This document shows, piece after piece, positions 1-8,041 of a stretch of 64,000 bases of DNA. Source of the stretch: Pseudomonadota bacterium (lineage in GTDB: Bacteria > Pseudomonadota > Alphaproteobacteria > Rhizobiales > Xanthobacteraceae); assembly GCA_023451825.1 (NCBI GenBank), contig JAEXYA010000067.1, positions 62,001 to 126,000 on the forward strand, read 5' to 3'. Within the stretch, counting starts at the first letter, position 1. Each line of letters starts with the position of its first letter. The position numbers were made by a program, and so were the translations under genes. The notes below the pieces were generated by a model, which saw only the letters and a list, made by a program, of their open reading frames with translations, ran no database searches and was not told the DNA's origin.

Positions 1-1
1 G

Positions 2-1687
2 GTGATGTCGTTGCTGCTGCGCAAGCGGACCGTATCTGCGAAAGCTGCGCTCAAACTGCTCGACGATTCCCATGCCGCGCTGCATTTCAACCGCGAGATC
101 CTGCAGACCGCGCTCAATCACGTGCGCCAGGGCATCGTGGTCTTCAATCCCGACCTGCAGCTGATCGTCTCCAACCAGCATTTTGGCGAATTGCTCGGCC
201 TGCCGCCACAGATCGTGCAGATCGGCATCCCGCTGCGCGAGATCCTCGAATTCATCGACATCCATAGCGCGCCGCCATCCGGCGACTACGAGACGCGGCT
301 GCGGACACGGCTGAAGGCCTACACCACCGTCGGCACGCCCTATCTGGAACGGCTGAAGGATCGCCATCTCGTCATCGAAGTGCGCGCCAACAAGATGCCT
401 GATGGCGGATTGGTGCTGACCTTCACCGACGTCACGCCGAGCTTCGAGGCCGCGGAAGCGCTGGAGCGCGCCAATGCCACGCTGGAAAAGCGCGTGCGCG
501 AGCGCACCGAAGAGCTGACGCGGCTGAACAGCGAACTGGCGCGCGCCAAGAGCACCGCCGAAGATGCGAATATCTCCAAGACGCGCTTTCTGGCGGCTGC
601 CGGCCACGACATCCTGCAGCCGCTGAATGCGGCGCGGCTCTATGTCACCAGCCTGGTCGAGCGCAAGAGCGGCGGCGAGGATGCGCGGCTCGTCGAGAAT
701 ATCGATGAGTCACTGGAAGCGATCGAGGAAATCCTCGGCGCGCTGCTCGACATTTCACGGCTGGATGCCGGCGCCATGATGCCGGCGATCTCGAGCTTCC
801 ATATCGGCGACCTCATGCGCTCGCTGGAAATCGAATATGCTCCGCTCGCGCGGGCGAAAGGCATCGACCTCAAATTCGTCTCGTCATCGCTCCCGGTGGA
901 ATCGGACCGCCTGCTGCTGCGCCGCCTGCTGCAGAACCTGATCTCCAACGCGATCAAATACACGCCGAAGGGACGCGTGCTGGTCGGCTGTAACCGCCGC
1001 GGCCAGGCGCTGCGCATCGGCATCTACGACACCGGTGTCGGCATCCCCATCCTCAAGCGCGGCGAGATCTTCAAGGAATTCCACCGCCTCGAACAGGGCG
1101 CCCGCATCGCCCGCGGTCTCGGCCTCGGCCTCTCCATCGTCAAGCGCCTCGCGCATGTGCTCAATCACGGCATCGCACTGGATTCCAATCGCTCCGGCGG
1201 CTCGTTCTTCTCGGTGACGGTACCGGTGGCCAAGGCGATCAACCACACCGCCGTGGTGACATCGACGACCCCGCTGGCGAAAGCGCCGATGTCCGGCACG
1301 CTGATCGTCTGCATCGAGAACGATCCGGCGATTCTCGACGGCATGAAGACATTGCTCCAGGCGTGGGGATCGGATGTGATCGCGGTGCCCGACCCGGAAG
1401 CGGCGATGGAAGCGATTGCCGAGATCCAGGCGTCGGGCCGCCGGCTCACCGGCATTCTGGTCGATTATCACCTCGACCGCGGCAACGGCATCGCCGCCAT
1501 CCGCGCCATCCGCGGCAGATTCGGCAAGGACATTCCGGCGATTTTGATCACCGCCGATCGCTCACCGCATGTGCGCTCGGCGGCGCGGCAGGACAAGATC
1601 GCCGTGCAGAACAAGCCGGTGAAACCGGCGAGCTTGCGGGCGTTGTTGGGGCAGTGGCGATCGCAGCAGATGGTGGCGGCGGAGTAG
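2..1687 (+). CDS. Hybrid sensor histidine kinase, PAS-HisKA-HATPase-REC (5' end outside window)
   Basis: Autophosphorylating sensor kinase with its own receiver domain. Visible in order: a PAS-7-like domain (about residues 30-150, with LQTALNHVRQGIVVF), a coiled coil (150-190), an H-box with His202 (AAGHDILQPLNAARL), an ATPase domain with N-box NLISNAIKYTPKG, DTGVGIP and GLGLGLSIVK, and a C-terminal receiver (about 430-555) with the phospho-acceptor in LVDYHLD and the conserved Lys in NKPVKP. The GTG/ATG at the left edge is probably not the real start: the first residues look like the linker that, in CrbS-type kinases, follows a sodium-solute-symporter domain. That N-terminal domain is not in the window, so the CrbS assignment is inference. 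The receiver ends at the stop at 1685-1687, seven bases before a palindromic repeat. Confidence 0.9.
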   Translation: MMSLLLRKRTVSAKAALKLLDDSHAALHFNREILQTALNHVRQGIVVFNPDLQLIVSNQHFGELLGLPPQIVQIGIPLREILEFIDIHSAPPSGDYETRLRTRLKAYTTVGTPYLERLKDRHLVIEVRANKMPDGGLVLTFTDVTPSFEAAEALERANATLEKRVRERTEELTRLNSELARAKSTAEDANISKTRFLAAAGHDILQPLNAARLYVTSLVERKSGGEDARLVENIDESLEAIEEILGALLDISRLDAGAMMPAISSFHIGDLMRSLEIEYAPLARAKGIDLKFVSSSLPVESDRLLLRRLLQNLISNAIKYTPKGRVLVGCNRRGQALRIGIYDTGVGIPILKRGEIFKEFHRLEQGARIARGLGLGLSIVKRLAHVLNHGIALDSNRSGGSFFSVTVPVAKAINHTAVVTSTTPLAKAPMSGTLIVCIENDPAILDGMKTLLQAWGSDVIAVPDPEAAMEAIAEIQASGRRLTGILVDYHLDRGNGIAAIRAIRGRFGKDIPAILITADRSPHVRSAARQDKIAVQNKPVKPASLRALLGQWRSQQMVAAE

Positions 1688-1693
1688 CGCGGA

Positions 1694-1799
1694 GCCGTAG
1701 GATGGGTTGAGCGCAGGCGCGTCAGCGCCGGAGCGATACCCATCACCGCGGGCTCGGTGTGTGGTGATGGGTATCGCTTCGCTCAACCCATCCTACGGC
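1694..1799. repeat. Palindromic intergenic repeat, family A, copy 1
   Basis: Long inverted repeat with outer arms GCCGTAGGATGGGTTGAGCG and its complement, and inner arms around GCGATACCCATCAC. The same arms recur at about 5571, 6849, 24825, 50713 and 61731. It lies between convergent genes, where the hairpin could end transcription from both sides. Confidence 0.85.
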
Positions 1800-1813
1800 C
1801 GCATCAACTCCAC

Positions 1814-1925
1814 CCCTCATCCTGAGGAGCGCGACTTCGCGCGTCTCGAAGGATGGCCGCACACTCCGAGCCCGGCCAGTTCATGGTTCGAGACGGCGCC
1901 GAAGAGGCGCCTCCTCACCATGAGG
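1814..1925. repeat. Palindromic intergenic repeat, family B, copy 1
   Basis: Starts CCCTCATCCTGAGGAGC, contains CGTCTCGAAGGATGG, then the imperfect mirror TCATGGTTCGAGACG and ends CTCCTCACCATGAGG. Other copies are at about 4716, 7691 and 17320. It touches the end of the response regulator gene on the minus strand. Confidence 0.85.
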
Positions 1926-1935
1926 ACGGCGTGGA

Positions 1936-2607
1936 TTACGACGCCGCGTCCTGCTTCCACGGCCCGCCGGCGATCTTCGCCGCGGCGATCACCGCTTGCG
2001 TGCGGCTCTCCACGCCAAGCTTCTGCAGAATTGCCGACACATGCGCCTTGATGGTCGCCTCGGACACGCCAAGCTCATAGGCGATCTGCTTGTTGAGCAA
2101 ACCTTCCGACAACATCATCAGCACGCGCACCTGCTGCGGCGTCAGCGTCACCAGGCGGTCGCGCAGCTTGCTCATTTCCGGATCGGCTGCCGCCGTCATG
2201 TCCACATCCGGCGGAACCCAGACATCGCCGTCCAGCACCTTCATGATCGCATCGCGCAGCGTATCGACGCCGAACCGCTTCGGGATGAAACCGGACGCGC
2301 CAAAGTCCAGCGACTGCCGGATGGTGCCGACATCGTCGCTTGCCGAGACGATCACCACCGGGATCGCCGGATATTGCGCACGCAGATAGATCAGGCCGGA
2401 GAAGCCCGAAATGCCCGGCATCGACAGATCGAGCAGCACCAGATCGACGTCGGAATCTTCTTCCAACATCTTGGTGAGATCATCGAAAGTTCCGGTCTCG
2501 TCGATGGCCGTGGTCGGGAGCACGGTGCTCACTCCCTGCCGCAACGCACCGCGGAACAGCGGATGGTCATCGGCAATGATCAGACGCGTGGGAGCTAGGA
2601 CAGTCAT
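1936..2607 (-). CDS. LuxR/NarL-family response regulator (CrbR-like)
   Basis: DNA-binding response regulator of 223 residues. The N-terminal receiver has the acidic pair in IIADDHPLF, the phospho-acceptor Asp in LVLLDLSMPG and a downstream Lys in GFIPKRF. The C-terminal LuxR helix-turn-helix is seen in LTPQQVRVLMMLSEG and NKQIAYELGVSEATIKAHV. The gene is convergent with the hybrid kinase and 248 bases away, so the two are plausible partners. The pairing of a kinase with an AGHDxLQPLNAARL H-box and this kind of regulator is typical of CrbS/CrbR (MxtR/ErdR) acetate-utilisation switches; that role is inferred. Confidence 0.9.
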   Translation of the reverse strand: MTVLAPTRLIIADDHPLFRGALRQGVSTVLPTTAIDETGTFDDLTKMLEEDSDVDLVLLDLSMPGISGFSGLIYLRAQYPAIPVVIVSASDDVGTIRQSLDFGASGFIPKRFGVDTLRDAIMKVLDGDVWVPPDVDMTAAADPEMSKLRDRLVTLTPQQVRVLMMLSEGLLNKQIAYELGVSEATIKAHVSAILQKLGVESRTQAVIAAAKIAGGPWKQDAAS

Positions 2608-2956
2608 CGAGTTCCGTCAGTGCCAGAGGCGGCCTTCACAAGCCACCATGTTGAGCCGGCACGCCAAAAGCGCACTGGAGTTGCAATGTCGCCCGGTCGC
2701 ACATCCCTTGCAAGCACGCAATGCTGCCACGCGGTAAAATGGTGAATAGCGGTTGTGCGACGCAAAATCTCCCTTGCGCCGTCGGGAACTCCGAAAGTCG
2801 AATGCCTAAAGTCTTATTGGGGCGCGTTTCAACGCAATGTTAGCGTGCACCTCGACGCTCCCTGCAGTGGCTGGCGTAGTTCAGCGCAGCGAGCGAGACG
2901 GTCTTACGACCCGCAGCAAAATATCTGCAGCAACGTATTTGGGGAGCGATTCACAC
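2608..2956. other. Intergenic region between divergent regulator and MFS genes
   Basis: About 350 bases without a convincing gene. It must hold the promoters of the response regulator (minus) and the transporter (plus), but I see no operator palindrome or promoter I would defend. Only the GGGGAG ribosome site at 2941-2946 is clear. Confidence 0.5.
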
Positions 2957-4645
2957 ATGTCCACGATGGCAGCAACATCCGCGAAGTCCGCGGGGATGAC
3001 GAAGGACGAACGTTTCGTCATCTTCGCATCCTCGCTCGGCACCGTTTTCGAATGGTATGACTTCTATCTGTTCGGCTCGCTCGCCGGCGTCATCGGCGCG
3101 CAGTTTTTCGGCGTCATCGATCCCGCCACCGGCCAGCCGATGTTCAACCAGGCGACCCGCGATATCTTCGCGCTGCTCGCTTTCGCTGCCGGCTTCATCG
3201 TCCGTCCGTTCGGCGCCATCGTATTCGGTCGCGTCGGCGACATCGTCGGCCGCAAATACACGTTCCTCGTCACCATTCTGATCATGGGCCTGTCGACCTT
3301 CATCGTCGGCATCCTGCCCAATGCCGCCACCATCGGCATCGCCGCCCCGATCATCCTGATCGTGCTGCGTCTCGCCCAGGGCCTCGCACTCGGCGGCGAA
3401 TATGGTGGTGCGGCGACTTACGTGGCGGAGCATTCGCCGCCCGGCAAGCGCGGCTACTACACGTCGTTCATTCAAACGACAGCGACGCTCGGTCTGTTCC
3501 TCTCGCTGCTGGTGATCCTGTTCACCCGCTCGGCACTCGGCGAGCCTGAATTCGCCAAGTGGGGCTGGCGCATTCCGTTCCTGGTGTCGGTGGTGCTGCT
3601 CGGCATCTCGGTCTGGATCCGTCTGCGCCTGAACGAGTCGCCGGTCTTCCAGCGCATGAAGGACGAGGGCAAGACCTCGAAGGCGCCGCTCACCGAAGCC
3701 TTCGGCAACTGGAGCAACGCCAAGCTCGTTCTCATCGCGCTGCTCGGCGGCGTCATGGGCCAGGGCGTGGTCTGGTACACCGGCCAGTTCTACGCGCTGT
3801 TCTTCATGCAATCGATCCTGAAGGTCGACGGCTACACCGCCAACCTCCTGATCGCATGGTCGCTGCTGCTCGGCACCGGCTTCTTCATCTTCTGGGGCGC
3901 CCTGTCCGACAAGATCGGCCGCAAGCCGATCATTCTCGCAGGCTGCCTCATCGCGGCACTGACCTTCTTCCCGATCTTCCGCATGATCACCACCAACGCC
4001 AATCCGGCGCTGGAAAAGGCGATCGAAACCGTGAAGGTCGAGGTTGTCGCCGATCCCGCCCAGTGCGGTGATCTGTTCAACCCGGTCGGCACCCGCGTCT
4101 TCACCAAGCCTTGCGATACGGCCCGCGCCTATCTCGCCCAGTCGTCGGTGAAGTACTCCACCGCTTCGGGTCCGGCAGGCTCGCCGGTCAAGGTCATGGT
4201 CAACGGCAAGGAGACGCCGTATGTCGATGCCAAGACCTCGAACCCTGCGGTTCTCGCTGCCGTCCAGGCCGCCGGCTATCCGAAGGCGGGTGACGCGCAG
4301 ATCATCAAGATGTCCCATCCGTTCGATATCTTCCGCTCGCAGGTCGCAGCGGTGATCGGATTGCTGTTCGTCCTGGTGCTGTTTGTGACCATGGTCTATG
4401 GCCCGATCGCAGCACTCCTGGTCGAAATGTTCCCGACCAAGATCCGCTACACCTCCATGTCGCTGCCCTATCACATCGGCAACGGCTGGTTCGGCGGTCT
4501 CTTGCCGGCAACCTCCTTCGCCATCGTGGCTTCCACCGGCGATATCTATGCAGGCCTGTGGTACCCGATCGTGTTCGCGGCAATCACCGTGGTCATCGGC
4601 ATCTTCTTCCTGCCGGAAACCAAGGACGTGGATATCTCGCGCTAA
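2957..4645 (+). CDS. MFS transporter, metabolite:H+ symporter (MHS) type, with a long loop insert
   Basis: Inner-membrane proton-coupled carrier of 562 residues. The MHS signature is visible in GTVFEWYDFYLFG near the N-terminus, GRVGDIVGRKYTF in the first cytoplasmic loop and RLAQGLALGGEYGGA in the fourth-helix region; the C-terminal half repeats the pattern with LSDKIGRKPI. ATG 2957 is chosen over the upstream in-frame ATG at 2837 because GGGGAG lies ten bases before it. Between the late helices there is an extra hydrophilic stretch of roughly 110 residues (about 350-460) with two cysteines, longer than in textbook members such as ProP or KgtP. The substrate is unknown; a carboxylate would fit the neighbouring two-component genes. 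Confidence 0.88.
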   Translation: MSTMAATSAKSAGMTKDERFVIFASSLGTVFEWYDFYLFGSLAGVIGAQFFGVIDPATGQPMFNQATRDIFALLAFAAGFIVRPFGAIVFGRVGDIVGRKYTFLVTILIMGLSTFIVGILPNAATIGIAAPIILIVLRLAQGLALGGEYGGAATYVAEHSPPGKRGYYTSFIQTTATLGLFLSLLVILFTRSALGEPEFAKWGWRIPFLVSVVLLGISVWIRLRLNESPVFQRMKDEGKTSKAPLTEAFGNWSNAKLVLIALLGGVMGQGVVWYTGQFYALFFMQSILKVDGYTANLLIAWSLLLGTGFFIFWGALSDKIGRKPIILAGCLIAALTFFPIFRMITTNANPALEKAIETVKVEVVADPAQCGDLFNPVGTRVFTKPCDTARAYLAQSSVKYSTASGPAGSPVKVMVNGKETPYVDAKTSNPAVLAAVQAAGYPKAGDAQIIKMSHPFDIFRSQVAAVIGLLFVLVLFVTMVYGPIAALLVEMFPTKIRYTSMSLPYHIGNGWFGGLLPATSFAIVASTGDIYAGLWYPIVFAAITVVIGIFFLPETKDVDISR

Positions 4646-4665
4646 GCGCGGGTGACGCGAAAAGC

Positions 4666-4696
4666 AAAAGCCGCGGAGCAATCCGCGGCTTTTTTG
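4666..4696 (+). terminator. Intrinsic terminator of the MFS gene
   Basis: Stem AAAAGCCGCGG, loop AGCAAT, CCGCGGCTTTT followed by a T-run, 20 bases after the MFS stop codon. Confidence 0.9.
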
Positions 4697-4715
4697 TTTG
4701 GCAGTCCTTCTCTAT

Positions 4716-4825
4716 CCCTCATGGTGAGGAGCGCGCCCTTGCGCGCGTCTCGAACCATGAGATGGCCGGGCTCTGAGCTTGCCGCCACCCTTCGAGACGC
4801 CGCTACGCGGCTCCTCAGGATGAGG
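4716..4825. repeat. Palindromic intergenic repeat, family B, copy 2
   Basis: Begins CCCTCATGGTGAGGAGCGCG, contains GTCTCGAACCATGA and CCTTCGAGACGC, and ends CTCCTCAGGATGAGG. Same architecture as the copy at 1814, with the two halves in the other order. It fills the gap between the MFS terminator and the YjbQ gene. Confidence 0.85.
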
Positions 4826-4846
4826 AGGGAGTGTTGGCGGGAGCGC

Positions 4847-5320
4847 CTACGCCACCTTCCCCACAAACTGCACCACCACCTCCCGCGCGTGCGGCCGGGT
4901 CCGATGTTCGATCAGATACACCGCCTGCCACGTCCCCAGCGCCATCCGTCCCGCCATCACCGGCACATGCAGCGACGTCGCCGTCAGCATCGTGCGGACA
5001 TGGGCCGGCATGTCGTCCGGGCCTTCGGTGTCGTGTGTCCAGTCAAAGTCCTGCGGCGCCAGACGATCGAGAATCGTCATCAGATCCACCAGCACCGACG
5101 GATCGGCATTCTCCTGGATCGTCAGCGATGCCGAGGTGTGGCGGATGAACAGGGTGAGCGCGCCATCACGCGCGCCGATCTCCGTCAGGAATTTTGCGAC
5201 ATCGCGCGTGACATCGACAAAACCTGCGCCAGCCGTCTGCACGGTGAGAACTGACGAAGCCACGGTGTCGGCGGCGACCACAACGGGCGCGCTGCGGGTG
5301 ACGGATTTGGCAGATGGCAT
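4847..5320 (-). CDS. YjbQ family protein (UPF0047)
   Basis: Small cytosolic protein of 157 residues of the YjbQ/UPF0047 family, whose members have been reported to have weak thiamine-phosphate synthase activity; the true role is unsettled. Conserved family features are visible: LFIRHTSASLTIQENADPSV in the first half, FDWTHDTEGPDDMPAHVR in the middle with the histidines that line the active-site pocket, and LGTWQAVYLIEHR near the end. An ATG at 5320 gives the usual family length; the frame is open up to 5371 but the extension has no family similarity. It is transcribed away from the small ORF at 5403. Confidence 0.9.
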   Translation of the reverse strand: MPSAKSVTRSAPVVVAADTVASSVLTVQTAGAGFVDVTRDVAKFLTEIGARDGALTLFIRHTSASLTIQENADPSVLVDLMTILDRLAPQDFDWTHDTEGPDDMPAHVRTMLTATSLHVPVMAGRMALGTWQAVYLIEHRTRPHAREVVVQFVGKVA

Positions 5321-5402
5321 GAGCAGGGCTTTCAACGAATGGTTCACGGCGGTGAACCAAGTCGCACGCACCGCGTTCCATCGTCAACGAATGGAGGACA
5401 TC

Positions 5403-5564
5403 ATGACGGCAAAGAGTTCGCGAGACCTGCCCGACGAGCCGCGCAAGGACAAGGCGCGCGAAACGGAAAAGGCCGTGATCAAGGACGCAGACAAGACCGA
5501 CCAGGCCGATCGCGATCGCGTGCATGGCGATGGTGGCGACATCGGACTTGACACGAAGAAATAG
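5403..5564 (+). CDS. Small, highly charged hypothetical protein (53 aa)
   Basis: ATG at 5403 with a strong GGAGG at 5393-5397. The product is made almost entirely of Lys, Glu, Asp and Arg with several ETEKAVIKDADK-like stretches, has no hydrophobic core and is likely intrinsically disordered. No family recognised. The ribosome site and divergence from the YjbQ gene argue for a real gene, but codon statistics of so short an ORF cannot settle it. Confidence 0.55.
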   Translation: MTAKSSRDLPDEPRKDKARETEKAVIKDADKTDQADRDRVHGDGGDIGLDTKK

Positions 5565-5570
5565 CGCAGC

Positions 5571-5610
5571 GGCGTAGGATCGGTTTTCGTTGCGCTCGAC
5601 CCATCCTACG
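5571..5610. repeat. Palindromic intergenic repeat, family A, short copy 2
   Basis: Short version keeping only the outer arms: CGTAGGATCGGTTTTCG and CTCGACCCATCCTACG. Sits directly after the stop of the 53-residue ORF and before the 3' end of the convergent DUF6894-like gene. Confidence 0.75.
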
Positions 5611-5618
5611 ACATCGCG

Positions 5619-5840
5619 TTAAGTCGCTGCAGTCTCCAGGCAGACGCGATGAACCTCCCGGTTATCATCGTCGCGCACGCAGATCGCAAAATCATCGCCA
5701 CGCAATTCCGGCCTGATCTTGTAGATATCCCGCGCCAGTTTTTCAGCGACGCGCATGGCTGCGCCGTCGTCGCGCAGTTCCTGGCCGACTTCATCACGAA
5801 TTTTTTTGCCGTCAATCAAATCAAAAAAATAACGGGGCAT
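5619..5840 (-). CDS. DUF6894-like small protein
   Basis: Product of 73 residues beginning MPRYFFDLIDGK, the hallmark opening of a small protein family abundant in Bradyrhizobium and relatives (DUF6894). The rest alternates acidic and basic residues, with DDGAAMRVAEKLARDI in the middle. The start at 5840 has GAGGTG a few bases upstream on the minus strand; the frame extends four codons further but without a ribosome site. Function unknown. Confidence 0.75.
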   Translation of the reverse strand: MPRYFFDLIDGKKIRDEVGQELRDDGAAMRVAEKLARDIYKIRPELRGDDFAICVRDDDNREVHRVCLETAAT

Positions 5841-5878
5841 TTCACACCTCACATGATTTGCCGAATAGGCAATCCTGC

Positions 5879-5908
5879 GAAAAGCCCCGGCGCGAACCGG
5901 GGCTTTCA
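5879..5908 (-). terminator. Intrinsic terminator, minus strand
   Basis: Perfect stem AAAGCCCCGG / CCGGGGCTTT with loop CGCGAA, 13 bases beyond the stop of the gene at 5921-6235. On the minus strand the stem ends in TTTT, on the plus strand only TTT. Confidence 0.8.
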
Positions 5909-5920
5909 GCTTCGACGTGA

Positions 5921-6235
5921 TCAGCGCATGCCCGCCGAACCGGAACCGCTACCGGCGGAATTACTCGGATTGGCAGCGCTGTTCGAACCGCTCATCGAAT
6001 TGCCGTTGTTCCCGGCGCCCGCGGCGCCAGCATTGGGGGCAGTTCTGGTTGACGAACCCGTCGTCATGCCGCTGCGATCAGACTTGCCGTCACGATTCAT
6101 GTCCTTCGACATGGTGCCATTCTGCTGCATCGACGGCGTCTGCGAACCCGGCTGCGTCGGCGTGGTGGACTGCGCGGCAGCGAAAGTGGTCGAGAGCGCG
6201 AGAGCAAGCGTGGAGGCGATGATGGTCTTCTTCAT
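5921..6235 (-). CDS. Exported low-complexity protein (Ser/Gly/Asn-rich)
   Basis: Product of 104 residues with a clean Sec signal peptide (MKKTIIASTLALALSTTFAAAQ, cleavage expected after AAA/AQ) and a mature part rich in Ser, Gly, Asn, Thr and Pro with no cysteines and no predicted fold. GAGG lies just before ATG 6235. The open frame continues upstream but the signal peptide fixes the start. Similar small exported proteins are common in Bradyrhizobium; function unknown. Confidence 0.75.
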   Translation of the reverse strand: MKKTIIASTLALALSTTFAAAQSTTPTQPGSQTPSMQQNGTMSKDMNRDGKSDRSGMTTGSSTRTAPNAGAAGAGNNGNSMSGSNSAANPSNSAGSGSGSAGMR

Positions 6236-6393
6236 GGGTTCCTCACTGTGTGCGTTGTAATGCCTGTGAGGAAAACGGTGCGCGGCACAGGACGTTCCGA
6301 AGTTTTTCGATTCTCTTTGCGGAACGGGGAAGGATGTACCGTTGACTGCAATGCAATTCGGCATGCGCAGCGACGCGCGGTGAGGACTCAGCC

Positions 6394-6831
6394 TCAAATC
6401 TTGCCGCCGTAATCCCTCTGCAATCGCGCGGCCATTTCCACAAGCCGTCGCCATGCATTCTCGACCGTGCTCATCATGCGATCCATGTCGCGATCGCTCG
6501 GCAGCGGGATTTCGATCTTGCGCTCGCCGTCCTTGAGCTTCGGCGCGATATCGCTCTTCGCAGCAAGCTGCTTCTTCAGAGCATCATTCTCTTTCTGCAG
6601 TCGCCCGATTTCTACATCGAGCGCAGCACGCTCATCCGGCACCACGCGGCAGGCCCAACCGCTGCCGCTATCGGTGCAGGTGGAGACAGTGCCGGTGCGT
6701 GTATCCAGGCGCACGACACCGTCTTTCACCGCCGACAATGTGTAGCGGCCATTCTCGCTGTCGGGCAGCGATTGCGCGCAGGCGCTGGAGATGGCGAACA
6801 GGTACACGAGCAGGGAGTATCGGACTTTCAT
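6394..6831 (-). CDS. Secreted hypothetical protein with coiled coil
   Basis: Product of 145 residues. N-terminal signal peptide ends near SACAQS. A short beta-rich segment (about 25-70) contains two cysteines in VSTCTDSGSGWACRV, possibly a disulfide, followed by a coiled coil (ALDVEIGRLQKENDALKKQL) and a charged C-terminal tail with DRDMDRMMSTVENAWRRLV. Family members in related bacteria are annotated only as hypothetical. It ends 158 bases downstream of, and in the same direction as, the next gene. Confidence 0.7.
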   Translation of the reverse strand: MKVRYSLLVYLFAISSACAQSLPDSENGRYTLSAVKDGVVRLDTRTGTVSTCTDSGSGWACRVVPDERAALDVEIGRLQKENDALKKQLAAKSDIAPKLKDGERKIEIPLPSDRDMDRMMSTVENAWRRLVEMAARLQRDYGGKI

Positions 6832-6848
6832 TGAAATACTCCGTCTTC

Positions 6849-6929
6849 GTAGGACGGGTTGAGCGTAGCGATACCCATCACGGCCGGGCGCTTATAGTGA
6901 TGGGTATCGCTACGCTCAACCCATCCCAC
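6849..6929. repeat. Palindromic intergenic repeat, family A, copy 3
   Basis: Arms GTAGGACGGGTTGAGCGTAGCGATACCCATCA and the complementary right arm ending CTCAACCCATCCCAC. It lies just upstream of the secreted-protein gene and just beyond the stop of the isomerase gene on the same strand. Confidence 0.85.
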
Positions 6930-6937
6930 ACTTCACA

Positions 6938-7558
6938 CTACGGTTGCTTGTATGCCGCGCGTCCTGACTTCAACGCGTCACCCAGCAACTCGATCCGGTC
7001 CTGGCCCCAGAACACTTCGCCATTCAGCACATAACCCGGCGAACCGAACACGTCGCTTGCCTGCGCGCCCTTCTGGTTTTGCGCATACTTTGCCGAGATC
7101 TCCGCCGAGGGCGAGCGCTCGACGAGTTGCTTGCCGGGCAAACCGACTTCATCGGCAAGCCGCGCCAGCACGGCGGGATCGCCGAGGTTCTCTTCCGTCT
7201 CCCACACTGCGGCATAGGCCTTGCGCAGGAACGCGTCCGGATCATGCCCGGCCTCCAGCGCGGCGATCACGGTGCCGTCGGCAAGGCGACCATCGAACGG
7301 CCAGTTCTTCGGTTGCAGCTTGAAATCGAGGCCGCGCTTTTCGCGCCAGCGTTGCAATTCGAGCATGCGATAGCGCTGCCGCACCGGATGCCGCTTGGGA
7401 AGCGGCAGTCCGCCGGTCTCGGCGAACAATTCGCCGAGAAACACCGGCTTGTAATTGACCTTGAGATCGTAGGTTTTCACCAGATCCATGAAGGGCTTAT
7501 GGCCGATATAGGCCCAGGGCGACGGCAGCGAGAAATAGTAATCGATGGATTGCGACAT
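6938..7558 (-). CDS. 2-hydroxychromene-2-carboxylate isomerase-like, DsbA/GST-kappa fold
   Basis: Product of 206 residues of the thioredoxin-like DSBA / kappa-class GST superfamily; in naphthalene pathways the family isomerises 2-hydroxychromene-2-carboxylate using glutathione. Visible are DYYFSLPSPWAYIGHKPF at the N-terminus (a Ser where DsbA has CxxC, typical of kappa GST/HCCA isomerases), PVFLGELF, and the C-terminal DVFGSPGYVLNGEVFWGQDRIELL. ATG 7558 chosen because family homology begins there. No aromatic catabolic genes are adjacent, so the physiological substrate is open. Confidence 0.88.
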   Translation of the reverse strand: MSQSIDYYFSLPSPWAYIGHKPFMDLVKTYDLKVNYKPVFLGELFAETGGLPLPKRHPVRQRYRMLELQRWREKRGLDFKLQPKNWPFDGRLADGTVIAALEAGHDPDAFLRKAYAAVWETEENLGDPAVLARLADEVGLPGKQLVERSPSAEISAKYAQNQKGAQASDVFGSPGYVLNGEVFWGQDRIELLGDALKSGRAAYKQP

Positions 7559-7590
7559 GACGGCTCCGGCGGTGAAACGAACGCCGCAGC

Positions 7591-7654
7591 GTAGCCCGGA
7601 TGGAGCGCCTTGTCCGCCGAAGCTTGAAAGCGAAGGCGGAAGCGCAATCCGGGG
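7591..7654. repeat. Palindromic intergenic repeat, family D, divergent copy
   Basis: GTAGCCCGGATGGAGCG at the left and AAGCGCAATCCGGGG at the right, resembling the copy at 34395, with an inner hairpin around CCGCCGAAGCTT / AAAGCGAAGGCGG. Upstream of the isomerase gene. Confidence 0.6.
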
Positions 7655-7690
7655 ACCGGCGTTTCGGGTGCATCGCCGCCACACACTCCA

Positions 7691-7800
7691 CCCTCATGGT
7701 GAGGAGGCGCGTAGCGCCGTCTCGAACCATGAATGGCCGGGCTTAGAGCTTGCCGCCATCCTTCGAGACACGCGCAAGTGCGCGCTCCTCAGGATGAGGG
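7691..7800. repeat. Palindromic intergenic repeat, family B, copy 3
   Basis: CCCTCATGGTGAGGAGGCGC ... GTCTCGAACCATGAATGGCCGG ... CCTTCGAGACACGCG ... CTCCTCAGGATGAGGG, nearly the same sequence as the copy at 4716. Together with the element at 7591 it fills much of the 483-base gap before atpI; the remaining 7801-8041 is AT-richer and probably holds the atp promoter. Confidence 0.85.
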
Positions 7801-8041
7801 ACGGTGTTTGGAGGAGGCCATCGCACAACGCGCCCTAGATCATGTTGAAAGTCACTCTTGCGCTGCGTCACCGCCGCGCAGCGCAATTCCAATTTCGCCA
7901 ATAAAATCAAATGAATCAAAGCCCTAAACCGCGATCAGCGAATCTTGACTTGGCAGAACACGCTAAGTATGGTCCGCGCGGCTTTAGAGGGCGACGGGGC
8001 AGTAATTTCCGGGAATTGCAGCATTTTTCGGGTGTCGGAAT

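Noticed and set aside
1694..1925. Repeat clusters considered as CRISPR arrays
   Set aside because: Copies are dispersed single palindromes with no regular spacers and no cas genes.
2951..4681. Minus-strand open frame of 576 codons opposite the MFS gene
   Set aside because: Rich in Asp, Glu, Arg and His with no hydrophobic core, the usual shadow of a GC-rich membrane-protein gene; the plus-strand product is clearly an MFS carrier.
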